From Hyphomicrobiales bacterium (GTDB lineage Bacteria > Pseudomonadota > Alphaproteobacteria > Rhizobiales > Xanthobacteraceae), in assembly GCA_016185205.1 (NCBI GenBank), contig JACPOA010000010.1, forward strand, positions 1 to 48,094: a stretch of 48,094 nt of DNA. The letters run 5' to 3'. Below, one piece after another: positions 7,686 through 15,547 of this stretch. Numbering within the stretch: position 1 is the stretch's first letter; each line of letters opens with the position of its first letter. A program made the translations under genes and the position numbers. The notes under the pieces were generated by a model, which was not told the DNA's origin, ran no database searches, and saw nothing but the letters and a program-made list of their open reading frames with translations.

Positions 7686-8371
7686 GCGGCCCTCCTCGGC
7701 GCCAGCAGCAATTCAACATGCGTCTTCATCATCGCGCGCACGTCGAGCGGCTCGAAGCGTTCGAACAAGCCGCTCCAGACGATGGCGACGAGGCCGGGCG
7801 CGGCGATGATCTGCGGAAAATCCGCCAGCCCGGCCGGCACTTCGCCGCGCGCGGCGGCGCGGCGCAGAACCGCACGCATGGCGGCGATGATGCGCGAGAG
7901 CACCTCGCGATAGTAGAACTCGGCAAGCTTGGGGAAGCGGCGGCCTTCCGCGATCATCAAGCGAATAACGTCCTTGCGGCGGGTCTCAAAGACCTCGCGC
8001 ACAAACAAGTCGACGAGTCTGTCGGCAAGCAGGTTCACCGGCAGGTCGGCCGCGCCCAATGTCTCGATGGTGCCGACGATCGGCGTCAGCATGGTACGGA
8101 TGAGCTCCTGGAACAGGCTCTCCTTGTCGCGGAAGTAGAGATAGATGGTGCCCTTGGCGATGCCGGCGCGCCGGGCCACGTCGTCGAGCCGGGTCGCCTC
8201 GAAGCCGCGGTCGGAAAACTCCTCGAGCGCGGCGGCCAGGATGGCATCGCGCCGGGCGGCGCTGCGCTGCTTGCGCTTGCCAGCCGAGCGTTGCTGTACG
8301 CCCGATGCGCTGCGGTGGGCGCTACGCGGACGCTCGTTCGGGGTCGCTGTCGTGGTGCGGGGACGGCTCAT
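7682..8371 (-). CDS. TetR/AcrR family regulator of the efflux operon
   Basis: A 229-residue transcriptional regulator. After a basic, low-complexity N-terminal tail of about 35 residues comes the TetR helix-turn-helix (RRDAILAAALEEFSDRGFEATRLDDVARRAG... GTIYLYFRDKESLF, residues about 40-87), then an all-helical ligand-binding domain. It is the first gene of the operon and overlaps the HlyD-like gene by 4 bases, so it is autoregulated together with the transporter. A palindromic operator lies 13 bases upstream of the ATG. The basic tail may be shorter if a downstream start is used, but no better ribosome binding site was seen. The inducer is unknown. Confidence 0.9.
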   Translation of the reverse strand: MSRPRTTTATPNERPRSAHRSASGVQQRSAGKRKQRSAARRDAILAAALEEFSDRGFEATRLDDVARRAGIAKGTIYLYFRDKESLFQELIRTMLTPIVGTIETLGAADLPVNLLADRLVDLFVREVFETRRKDVIRLMIAEGRRFPKLAEFYYREVLSRIIAAMRAVLRRAAARGEVPAGLADFPQIIAAPGLVAIVWSGLFERFEPLDVRAMMKTHVELLLAPRRAA

Positions 8372-8384
8372 CGGCGTAACACAC

Positions 8385-8402
8385 TGACTGACTGGTCAGT
8401 CA
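8385..8402. promoter_or_regulatory. TetR-type operator palindrome
   Basis: TGACTGAC and GTCAGTCA form perfect 8-bp arms around a TG spacer. The half-site matches the TGACTGAC/GTCAGTCA sites bound by many AcrR/TetR efflux regulators. It lies 13 bases before the TetR start codon, where bound repressor would block transcription of the tetR-hlyD-ABC operon. Confidence 0.85.
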
Positions 8403-8506
8403 TTATGTAGCGCGAAGGCGAGACGCCCGCAAGCGCTATTATGCGACTTAATAGTTCTGTCAAATCAATGAGATGACTTAAATTGACGGCGAGCCGCGGT
8501 GCGGCT

Positions 8507-8908
8507 TCAGCCCCTGGCGTCGCAGAAGAAGGTGCGGATCACGCATTCCTTGCCGCCGTCGCGGTAGCACGAGCGCAACGCCTCGTTCTGGGTCACGCCG
8601 AGCCGCGGCCCCTTGCCCCAGCCATGCGCGCCGCAGGCATTGGTGAAATCGACCGCGAAGGCGGCGCAGCCGCGCTTGACGGTGGTTACCACCCGGCAGG
8701 TGTCGGCCTGGCACTTGGACAGCGCGCTTTTGCGCGCGTCGTCGATGGTGCGGAAATCATAGGCCTCGCCGAACGCCCCGCACGAGCCGATCGCCAGCGC
8801 TCCGGCCGCGCGCGCGGTATTGAGCGTGACCAGCATCAGCGTCGCCGTCGCCAGCAGCAGGCTCGCGACCACGAGCGCGCGTATCGCCGGAGTATAGATA
8901 TCCGTCAT
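8507..8908 (-). CDS. DUF4189 family exported protein
   Basis: A 133-residue protein with one N-terminal hydrophobic segment (LVVASLLLATATLMLVTLNT), either an uncleaved anchor or a signal ending at ARA-AGA. The remainder matches DUF4189: GALAIGSCGAFGEAYDF, DDARKSALSKCQ, CRVVTTVKRGCAAFAVD and a cysteine-rich C-terminus (six or more Cys, probably disulfide bonded in the periplasm). Function is unknown; related domains occur in secreted peptides of alphaproteobacteria. It stands alone on the minus strand between the tetR promoter region and the cofactor genes. A weak hairpin (GAGCCGC/GCGGCTT, 8491-8507) at its stop codon may terminate the transcript. Confidence 0.82.
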   Translation of the reverse strand: MTDIYTPAIRALVVASLLLATATLMLVTLNTARAAGALAIGSCGAFGEAYDFRTIDDARKSALSKCQADTCRVVTTVKRGCAAFAVDFTNACGAHGWGKGPRLGVTQNEALRSCYRDGGKECVIRTFFCDARG

Positions 8909-8974
8909 CGTCCCTTACCCGAACGTTGGCATCACCTAAGCGGTGAGTCGCGGGCACGATCAACGATTCGAGTC

Positions 8975-10609
8975 TCAGGCGCGTTCGATTTCGGCCTTGA
9001 CGGCGGAAAGCGACTCGGGCGTGTCCACGTCGGTCAGCGCACCCGCGCCGACGACCGGCACTTCCGCGACCGCCTCGGCATAACTGCCGATCAGGTGGCG
9101 AGCGCCTATGTCGCCGGTAATCGACATCAGATCGTGGAAGAAGCGGCGCGACCATACCACCGGATTGCCGCGCCGCCCGTCGATGCTCGGCACCACCACC
9201 AGCGCGCCGCGTTCCGGATCGAAAGCCGCGATCAGTCTGTCGATCAGCGCGGCATCGACCTGCGGCATGTCACCGAGACAGACGATCGCGCCGTCGGCAT
9301 CCTCCGGCACCGCGGCAATGCCGGCCTTCAGCGAGGTGCCGAGGCCGTCGGCATAGCCGGCATTGTGCACGAAGCGCACACTCAGGCCGGCGAGCGCCGC
9401 TTCCACGCGCTCGCGCTCATGGCCGGTGACGACGATGACGGGCTTGGCGCGCGAGGCCAGCGCCTGCTCGGCGGCGATGCGCACGAGCGGCTTGCCGCCG
9501 ATCTCGGCCAGCATCTTGTTGACCGCGCCCATGCGGGTCGAGCGACCGGCCGCCAGCACCACGGCGGCGACGCGTTGATCCTTCTTTGGGCCTTTCTCCG
9601 GCGGCGGCTCGGTGCGCGGTTGCGGCCGCGTCACGATCTCCATCAGCAACCCGCCGACGCCCATGCCGGTGATGTCGGCGCGGCTCACCGGCAGGCCTGC
9701 GAGCAACCGCATCAGCACCCAGTCGAAGCCGTTCTCCTTAGGGCTGCGCGCGCAGCCGGGCGCGCCTACCACCGCGGCGCCATTCAGGCGGCCGATCAGC
9801 ATGAGATTGCCGGGATCGACCGGCATGCCGAAATGCTCGATCTCGCCGCCGGCCGCAGCTATTGCGGCCGGAATGACGTCGCGCCGATCGGCAATGGCGG
9901 AGGCACCGAATACGATCGTGAGCTCGGCGCCGGCTTTGCGCAGCTCATCGATGGCGCGCGTCAAGGCCGCCTGCTCGTGCGGCACGCAGCGCTCGGCGAC
10001 GATGCTGGCGCCGGCCGGCGCGATGCGCGCGGCGGTGATCTTGAGCGTCTTCTCAACGACTTTCGGAGAAAGCCCCGGCAGCAGCGTCGACACGATGCCT
10101 AACTTGCGGATTGTGTAGGGCGCGACGCGGATGACCGGCTTGGCCTTCGCGGCTTCCGCCACCGCTTGGTCGCGGGCATTGGCTGCTACGGCAAAGGGTA
10201 TGATCTTCACGGTGGCGATCATCTCGCCCTCGACCACCGGTTTGAACGCGGCCAGCGTCGCCAGCGTCACCGCTTCGTCGATGCGATTGAGCCGGTCGAC
10301 CGCGTCCTTGTCGACTACCAGCACGCCGGCGGTCTCGGCGAACAGATTGCAGCGGCCGGTGAAGGCATGGTCGACGCGCACGCCCTCGCCCGCCACGCTG
10401 GCCGCGATCTCGGCGGCGGCTTGATCTTCAGAGACGTCGCCCGGCTCAAGCCGCGCGACCACAATCTCCTTGACGCCCGCGGCGTTGAGCGCGGCGACTT
10501 CGGCCTCCCCGATCAGCGTGCCCTTCTTGAGTACCAGCTCGCCCTGGCGGATCGAATGCACCGCCGTGGCGCCGAGCGCATCGCGCGGAGCGACCGGGCC
10601 GAACTTCAT
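8975..10609 (-). CDS. Fused molybdopterin-binding (MoeA/MogA-like) and MobA-like nucleotidyltransferase
   Basis: A 544-residue cytoplasmic two-domain protein. Residues about 1-335 resemble the molybdopterin-binding fold (IRQGELVLKKGTLIGEAEV; FGASAIADRRDVIPAAI; PVDPGNLMLIGRLNGAAVVG). Residues about 345-544 are an NTP transferase of the MobA/MocA type with the nucleotide-binding start VVLAAGRSTRMG, metal-binding CLGDMPQ and GRRGNPVVW. In MocA the product is molybdopterin cytosine dinucleotide, the cofactor of xanthine oxidase-family enzymes such as CoxL. The ATG at 10609 overlaps the stop of the XdhC-like gene by 4 bases, so translation is coupled. A reading frame continues further upstream but only as a shadow of xdhC. 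The likely role is cofactor supply for the coxSLM enzyme encoded about 9 kb away. Confidence 0.85.
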   Translation of the reverse strand: MKFGPVAPRDALGATAVHSIRQGELVLKKGTLIGEAEVAALNAAGVKEIVVARLEPGDVSEDQAAAEIAASVAGEGVRVDHAFTGRCNLFAETAGVLVVDKDAVDRLNRIDEAVTLATLAAFKPVVEGEMIATVKIIPFAVAANARDQAVAEAAKAKPVIRVAPYTIRKLGIVSTLLPGLSPKVVEKTLKITAARIAPAGASIVAERCVPHEQAALTRAIDELRKAGAELTIVFGASAIADRRDVIPAAIAAAGGEIEHFGMPVDPGNLMLIGRLNGAAVVGAPGCARSPKENGFDWVLMRLLAGLPVSRADITGMGVGGLLMEIVTRPQPRTEPPPEKGPKKDQRVAAVVLAAGRSTRMGAVNKMLAEIGGKPLVRIAAEQALASRAKPVIVVTGHERERVEAALAGLSVRFVHNAGYADGLGTSLKAGIAAVPEDADGAIVCLGDMPQVDAALIDRLIAAFDPERGALVVVPSIDGRRGNPVVWSRRFFHDLMSITGDIGARHLIGSYAEAVAEVPVVGAGALTDVDTPESLSAVKAEIERA

Positions 10610-11295
10610 GCGGCCTCCGGCTTCTGCCGCAGCCGTTCGGTGATCTCGCCCATGATCGAAACCGCGATCTCGGCCGGCGACACCGCGCCGATATCGAGCC
10701 CGATCGGCGCATGGATGCGCGCGATGTCGGCGTCGCTCAGGCCGGCTTCCTTCAGCCGCGTCACGCGCTTGGCATGGGTCTTCTTGGAGCCGAGCGCGCC
10801 GATATAGAAACAGTCGCGCGCCAGCGCGTGCTTGAGCGCCGGATCGTCGATCTTGGGATCGTGCGTGAGCGCGACGAAGGCCGTGTAATGGTCGACATTG
10901 AGCGGCGGCAGCGCCACGTCCGGCCACTCGGCGATCACCTTGACGTCGGGAAAGCGCTCGATCGACGCAAACGCCGTGCGCGGGTCGACGATGGTGACGT
11001 CATAGCCGAGCAGTTGACCGATCGGCGCCAGCGTCTGGCTGATATGCACCGCGCCGGTGATGACGAGCTGCGGCGACGGCACGTGCACGGTGAGGAACAC
11101 GCGGCCCTGCGGCGTTTCCTCCATGCCGCTTTTCGCCATGCGGATGCGCTTGGCCAGTAGTTCTTTCAGGGGGTCCTTGGCGATGTCGGCGGCCTTGACC
11201 AGCCGCTGTTCGCCGTTCGCCACATCGGTGACGACCACCACCGCGCGCCGCGCGGCGCGTTCGGCATTGAGCGCACTCAGGATATCGAGTTTCAC
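10606..11295 (-). CDS. XdhC-family protein, Rossmann-domain half
   Basis: A 229-residue protein carrying the C-terminal part of XdhC/CoxF-type maturation factors: a linker region (residues 1-95) and an XdhC_C Rossmann domain (GAVHISQTLAPIGQLLGYDVTIVDPR, FVALTHDPKIDDPAL, YIGALGSKKTHAKRVTRL, IHAPIGLDIGAVSPAEIAVSI). XdhC proteins bind the molybdenum cofactor, help its sulfuration and pass it to xanthine-dehydrogenase-like apoenzymes. Here the N-terminal domain is a separate gene directly upstream (1-base gap), so the two are probably subunits of one factor. The last codons overlap the MoeA-MobA fusion gene. Confidence 0.88.
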   Translation of the reverse strand: MKLDILSALNAERAARRAVVVVTDVANGEQRLVKAADIAKDPLKELLAKRIRMAKSGMEETPQGRVFLTVHVPSPQLVITGAVHISQTLAPIGQLLGYDVTIVDPRTAFASIERFPDVKVIAEWPDVALPPLNVDHYTAFVALTHDPKIDDPALKHALARDCFYIGALGSKKTHAKRVTRLKEAGLSDADIARIHAPIGLDIGAVSPAEIAVSIMGEITERLRQKPEAA

Positions 11296-11296
11296 G

Positions 11297-11620
11297 TCAG
11301 CTCACTTTCTCGACATAGACGCGGATAGTGCCGCCGCACGACAGGCCTACATTCCAGGCTTGCTCGTCGGCGACGCCGAATTCCAGCATTTTCGACTTGC
11401 CGCTCTCGATCACGTCGATGGCTTCCGTCACCACCGCGCCCTCGACGCAGCCGCCGGAAACGCTGCCGAGGAAATTACCCTCGTTGTCGATCACCAGATT
11501 GGAGCCGACCGGCCGCGGCGCCGAGCCCCAGGTCTCCACCACGGTGGCGAGCGCCACGCCGCGCCCGGATTTGCGCCAGTCCTCGGCGGCCTTGAGAATA
11601 TCTTCATCGCGCGAGAGCAT
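11297..11620 (-). CDS. XdhC/CoxI-family protein, N-terminal domain only
   Basis: A 107-residue protein equal to the XdhC_CoxI N-terminal domain: VALATVVETWGSAPRPVGSN, GSVSGGCVEGAV and WNVGLSCGGTIRVYVE. The two conserved cysteines (SGGCVE and LSCGG) are in the positions of those implicated in cofactor binding in XdhC. It is followed after one base by the gene for the second XdhC half, and preceded 12 bases upstream by coxE. Separate N- and C-domain genes are known in cox-type clusters, so this is a split arrangement rather than a broken gene: both parts have their own start and no remnant is missing. Confidence 0.87.
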   Translation of the reverse strand: MLSRDEDILKAAEDWRKSGRGVALATVVETWGSAPRPVGSNLVIDNEGNFLGSVSGGCVEGAVVTEAIDVIESGKSKMLEFGVADEQAWNVGLSCGGTIRVYVEKVS

Positions 11621-11632
11621 GTCGGTCCTCCA

Positions 11633-12832
11633 TCAGGCAACCTGCCGCAGCAACGCCTTCGGATCGTAGCCCTTGGCCGCCGCGCCGGACAGCGCGCGCA
11701 CCAGGTCGTTCATCGAGTCCAGATTGTGGATGGGCCGCAGTTCGTCAACATGCGGCAGCATGGTGCGCACGCCTTTGGCGCGCGCCTCGAACCCGTCGAA
11801 GCGAAGCAGCGGGTTGAGCCAAACCAGCCGGCGGCACGAGCGGTGCAGCCGATCCATCTCGAACGATAGCGTGTCGTCGGCATCGCGTTCAAGCCCATCG
11901 GTGATCAGCAGCACCACGGCGCCTTGGCCCAGCACGCGGCGCGCCCATTGCTTGTTGAAGGCATGCAGCGAGGTGGCGATGCGGGTGCCGCCCGACCAGT
12001 CGACCACATGCGCCGAGCAGGCGGCGAGCGCCTCGTCGGGGTCGCGCTCGCGGATGGCACGGGTGACGTTGGTGAGCCGCGTGCCGAACAGAAAGGTGGT
12101 CACGCGTTTGCGCGCGTCGGTGATGGCGTGCAGGAAATGCAGGAACAGCCGCGTGTACTGGCTCATCGAGCCGGAAATATCCAGCAGCGCCACGATCGGC
12201 GGCTCCTTCACGCGGGGGCCGAGATATTTCAGATCGATCACTGCCCCGCCGGCCTTCATGCTGGCGCGCAAGGTGCGGCGGATGTCGATCATGTGGCCAT
12301 GGCGGCTAACGCGCAGCCTGCGCGTGCGCAGCTCATCGAGCGGCAGCGCGAGGCGCGCGATCGCCTGCTTGGCGGCGGCGATTTCGGCCGCGCTCATCTG
12401 CGCGAAATCTTTCTTCTGCAGGATTTCGCGGTCCGACACGGTGAGCCGCGCGTCGATCTCGACCTCGGATTTGTCTTCATCGCGTGCGAGGCCGGAGAAC
12501 AGCGCCTCCTGGATGCGCTGGGCGCCCGGCGGCGGCGCTTTGGGCGCGGTCGCGGCGGTCTCCGGCAGCATCGAGGCGATCAGCTTTTCGATATAACCGC
12601 GCTTGCGGAAGAAAATGCGGAAGGCCTGGTCGAACAGCATGCTGTGCTCGTGCCGTTTCACGAACACGGCATGCAGCGTCCAGTAGACATCGTCGCGGTC
12701 GCCGACATGGGCGACACTGAGCGCTTCAAGCGCATCGAGCACCGCGCCGGGCCCAACCGGCATTCCGGCGGCGCGCAACGCGCGCGCGAAGTAAAGGATG
12801 TTTTCGGCGAGCCGGCCTTGAGTCTCAATCAT
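11633..12832 (-). CDS. coxE: CoxE-like VWA domain protein
   Basis: A 399-residue protein with the CoxE architecture: an N-terminal helical region (NILYFARALRAAGMPVGPG...), a charged middle part, and a C-terminal von Willebrand A domain whose MIDAS motif is DISGSMS (in VALLDISGSMSQYTRLFLHF), with the later T and D of the site in GGTRIATSL and LLITDGLERD. CoxE works with the AAA+ ATPase CoxD to mature the active site of form I CO dehydrogenase, where CoxD helps to build the Cu-S-Mo cluster. It lies 84 bases after coxD, and a palindromic repeat fills that gap. The function in a form II cluster is inferred from these relatives. Confidence 0.9.
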   Translation of the reverse strand: MIETQGRLAENILYFARALRAAGMPVGPGAVLDALEALSVAHVGDRDDVYWTLHAVFVKRHEHSMLFDQAFRIFFRKRGYIEKLIASMLPETAATAPKAPPPGAQRIQEALFSGLARDEDKSEVEIDARLTVSDREILQKKDFAQMSAAEIAAAKQAIARLALPLDELRTRRLRVSRHGHMIDIRRTLRASMKAGGAVIDLKYLGPRVKEPPIVALLDISGSMSQYTRLFLHFLHAITDARKRVTTFLFGTRLTNVTRAIRERDPDEALAACSAHVVDWSGGTRIATSLHAFNKQWARRVLGQGAVVLLITDGLERDADDTLSFEMDRLHRSCRRLVWLNPLLRFDGFEARAKGVRTMLPHVDELRPIHNLDSMNDLVRALSGAAAKGYDPKALLRQVA

Positions 12833-12844
12833 TTTCGTTCCTAT

Positions 12845-12905
12845 CCGCTCGTCCCCGCGAAAGCGGGACCCAGAACTGGATTCCCGCTTGCGCGGGAATG
12901 AGCGG
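12845..12905. repeat. REP-like palindromic element between coxD and coxE
   Basis: Outer arms CCGCTC (12845-12850) and GAGCGG (12900-12905) enclose two hairpins, CCCGC-GAAA-GCGGG and CCCGC-TTGC-GCGGG, separated by ACCCAGAACTGGATT. This is the double-hairpin design of interspersed palindromes common in alphaproteobacteria. In an operon mRNA it could slow 3' decay or give partial termination between coxD and coxE. Confidence 0.75.
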
Positions 12906-12916
12906 AGTTCGTGAAT

Positions 12917-13837
12917 TCACTCCGCCGCGCGCAGTTCCGACTTCACCTCGTCGAGCAGCGCCTTCACCTTGCTGCCATCGAGCCGGGCGATGTCGTCCTG
13001 GTATTTCAGCAGCGCGCCGAGCGTATCGGACACCGTGGCCGGATCGAGCGCGACCACGTCGAGCTCGGTGAGCGCGCCGGCCCAGTCGAGCGTCTCGGCC
13101 ACGCCGGGCGACTTGAACAAATCTTCCTTGCGCAGCGTCTGCACGAAGGCGACCACCTGCTCGGACAATTTCTTGGCGATGCCCGGCAACTTGGCGCGCA
13201 GGATTTTCAATTCGCGCTCGGCATCGGGATAGCCGACCCAGTGATAGAGGCACCGGCGCTTGAGCGCGTCATGCACTTCGCGCGTGCGGTTGGACGTCAC
13301 GACGACAATAGGGGGCGCCGCCGCCTTGACGGTGCCGAGTTCCGGCACGGTGATTTGGAAATCGGCCAGCACTTCGAGCAAAAACGCCTCGAATGCCTCG
13401 TCGGTGCGGTCGATTTCGTCGATCAGCAGCACCGGCGGGCCGTTTGGGTCGACTTCGAGCGCCTGCAGCAGCGGCCGCTTGATCAGGTAATGCTCCGAGA
13501 ACACGTCATGCTCGATGCGAGCTCGGTCATGCTCGCCCCCGACCTCGGCCAGCCGGATGGCGATCATCTGCGCGCCATAGTTCCATTCGTAGACCGCCGA
13601 CGACACATCGAGGCCCTCGTAGCATTGCAGGCGGATCAGCCGGCGGCCGAGCGCGGCTGACAGCACCTTGGCGATCTCGGTCTTGCCGACGCCGGCCTCG
13701 CCCTCGACGAACAGCGGCCGCCCCATGCGCAGCGCCAGATACAGCACCGTCGCCAGCGAGCGGTCGGCGATATAGCCGGCCTTGGCCAACAGGCCGAGGG
13801 TGGCATCGATGCTGCCGGGTAGTGGTGTAATGGGCAT
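12917..13837 (-). CDS. coxD: CoxD-like MoxR-family AAA+ ATPase
   Basis: A 306-residue AAA+ ATPase of the MoxR group. Walker A is GEAGVGKTE, Walker B VLLIDEIDRTDE, sensor 1 VVVTSNRTRE and the second-helix region (RRCLYHWVGYPDAEREL) is typical of MoxR/CoxD. Such ATPases act as chaperones with a VWA partner, here the CoxE-like protein encoded immediately downstream. In form I CO oxidisers CoxD is needed to insert sulfur and copper into the molybdenum site. It is the first gene of the minus-strand maturation operon coxD-coxE-xdhC(N)-xdhC(C)-moeA/mobA; the next gene upstream is divergent. Some MoxR proteins serve other metalloenzymes, but the context makes the Cox role likely. Confidence 0.9.
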   Translation of the reverse strand: MPITPLPGSIDATLGLLAKAGYIADRSLATVLYLALRMGRPLFVEGEAGVGKTEIAKVLSAALGRRLIRLQCYEGLDVSSAVYEWNYGAQMIAIRLAEVGGEHDRARIEHDVFSEHYLIKRPLLQALEVDPNGPPVLLIDEIDRTDEAFEAFLLEVLADFQITVPELGTVKAAAPPIVVVTSNRTREVHDALKRRCLYHWVGYPDAERELKILRAKLPGIAKKLSEQVVAFVQTLRKEDLFKSPGVAETLDWAGALTELDVVALDPATVSDTLGALLKYQDDIARLDGSKVKALLDEVKSELRAAE

Positions 13838-13929
13838 AAGCAGGTATCCTCGGTGACACTTTAACCGACGGGCGCCGCAGCATACATCGGTAACTCGTCC
13901 GCAAAGTTCAACAGCCAGGGATAGCTGCC

Positions 13930-14451
13930 ATGTCCAGCCCCGCCTCCACTGAGCCGGCCCCCCTGCGCCTGCCCACCATCGATGCCGGCGTGCGCATCGG
14001 CCATGTGCACCTGAAGGTCGCCGACCTGCAGCGCGCGCTCGATTTCTATTGCGGGGTGCTGGGTTTCACCCTCACCACCAGCCGCCCGGGCGCCGCCTTC
14101 ATCTCAGCCGGTGGCTATCACCACCATCTGGGCTTGAACACCTGGGAGAGCCTGGGCGGGCAGCCGCCGGCGCAAGGCACCACCGGCCTTTACCATACCG
14201 CCATTCTGTACCCGACCCGGCGGCTGCTGGCCGACGCGCTGCACCGACTGATCGTCGCCAAGATCCCGCTCGAAGGCGCCAGCGACCACGGCGTGTCCGA
14301 GGCGCTCTATTTGCGCGATCCGGACGACAACGGCGTCGAGCTCTATCGCGACCGGCCGAAGGAGGAGTGGCCGAAGAAGCCGGACGGCTCGTTACAGATG
14401 TACACGCACCCGCTCGATTTGCATGATCTGCTGGGGGAGCTGGATAAGTAA
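13930..14451 (+). CDS. VOC family protein, CatE-like extradiol dioxygenase
   Basis: A 173-residue vicinal-oxygen-chelate protein. One recognisable VOC module spans residues about 20-150: IGHVHLKVADLQRALDFY, then YHHHLGLNTWES, LYHTAILYPTRRLLADAL, DHGVSEALYLRDPDDNGVEL. Metal-ligand candidates are the His of GHVHL, the His of LYHTA and the Glu of GVELY. The pattern resembles CatE-type catechol 2,3-dioxygenases and related glyoxalase-like proteins, so it may open an aromatic ring or act on a lactoyl-type adduct; sequence alone cannot decide. It is transcribed away from coxD across a 92-base gap and ends 107 bases from the convergent dehydrogenase gene. No terminator was recognised in that gap. 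Confidence 0.8.
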   Translation: MSSPASTEPAPLRLPTIDAGVRIGHVHLKVADLQRALDFYCGVLGFTLTTSRPGAAFISAGGYHHHLGLNTWESLGGQPPAQGTTGLYHTAILYPTRRLLADALHRLIVAKIPLEGASDHGVSEALYLRDPDDNGVELYRDRPKEEWPKKPDGSLQMYTHPLDLHDLLGELDK

Positions 14452-14558
14452 GCAACGTCACCCGGTCGCAAGGTGGCGCAGAAGTCGCACGCGAGACCCA
14501 AAGCAGTCACTCGCGGAGCATACTTTGCATCTCGCGTCCTAGGACGAAAGCGGCCGCA

Positions 14559-15515
14559 TCAGACGATTTGGTTGCTGGGCCGGCCCATGTGGAAATTTTC
14601 AATGTGCAGGACTACCTGATTCCACAGCGTTTGCATCGCCTCGTTGCTGGCCCACGCGATGTGGGGTGTGACAATCACATTGGGGCGGCCGAGGATTTTC
14701 AATAGCGGATTTTCCGGCGTGGGCGGCTCGGACGTGAGGCAGTCAATGCCGATGCCGGCGATCTGGCCGCGGTCGAGCGCGTCGACGAGATCAGCCTCAT
14801 TGACCAATCCGCCGCGCGAGCAATTGATCAGCAGCGGCCGCTTTTTCATCATCGCGAATTCCGGCGCGCCGATCATATTGCGCGTCGCCGGCATGAGCGG
14901 ACAATGTAGCGTGATCACGTCGGCCGTTGCCAGCACCTCGTCGAACGGCGTGTAGAGCGGGCCCAGTCCTTCGACGTTCTTGTGCGCGGCAAACAGCGTG
15001 CGCATGCCGAACGCCTGGCCGAGCCGGGCGACGCCCTGGCCGAGTGCGCCCTCGCCGAATATGCCGAGCGTTGCGCCCGCCAGGTCGTTGATCGGGTGGG
15101 AAAAGAAGCAGAACTGCGCGGCCTCCTGCCAGCGGCCGTCGACGACGTCCTGCCGGAATCCGACCAGCCCGCGGCGCAGGGCCAGGATCAGGGCAAAGGT
15201 GTGCTCGGGCACCGTGTTGGTGGCATAGCCCCGCACATTCGAGACCACGATGCCGCGTTCCTTGCAGGCGCCGATGTCAAACGCATCGTAGCCGGTGGCG
15301 GGAATGCAGATCATCTTGAGGTCGGGCAGTTGTTCGATGGCCGCGCGCCGGATCGGGACCTTGTTGCAGACCGCGATGTGCGCGCCCTGCAATCGCTCGA
15401 CCACCTGATCCGGCCGCGTGCGGTCGTAATCGACCCATCCGTGAGGAAATGACGGTTTCGAAAGCGTGACAGACGGCCCAATGGTGGAACGGTCGAGGAA
15501 GACTATCCGCAACAT
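14559..15515 (-). CDS. D-2-hydroxyacid dehydrogenase, hydroxypyruvate reductase-like
   Basis: A 318-residue NAD(P)-dependent dehydrogenase. The nucleotide-binding loop is GEGALG (154-159), and the catalytic residues of the family are present: Arg234 in NCSRGGLVNE, Glu263 in TSEPP and His285 in TPHIAW. Overall it resembles glycerate dehydrogenase/hydroxypyruvate reductase (HprA) of methylotrophs and related D-isomer-specific enzymes. The next gene upstream, 32 bases away, encodes serine-glyoxylate aminotransferase, whose product hydroxypyruvate would be the substrate here, giving glycerate. The pair are two consecutive steps of the serine cycle or of glyoxylate assimilation. Other 2-ketoacid substrates are possible. 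Confidence 0.86.
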   Translation of the reverse strand: MLRIVFLDRSTIGPSVTLSKPSFPHGWVDYDRTRPDQVVERLQGAHIAVCNKVPIRRAAIEQLPDLKMICIPATGYDAFDIGACKERGIVVSNVRGYATNTVPEHTFALILALRRGLVGFRQDVVDGRWQEAAQFCFFSHPINDLAGATLGIFGEGALGQGVARLGQAFGMRTLFAAHKNVEGLGPLYTPFDEVLATADVITLHCPLMPATRNMIGAPEFAMMKKRPLLINCSRGGLVNEADLVDALDRGQIAGIGIDCLTSEPPTPENPLLKILGRPNVIVTPHIAWASNEAMQTLWNQVVLHIENFHMGRPSNQIV

Positions 15516-15547
15516 GAAAAGCTCCGGCCCGCAAAGCGCCGAGTAAC

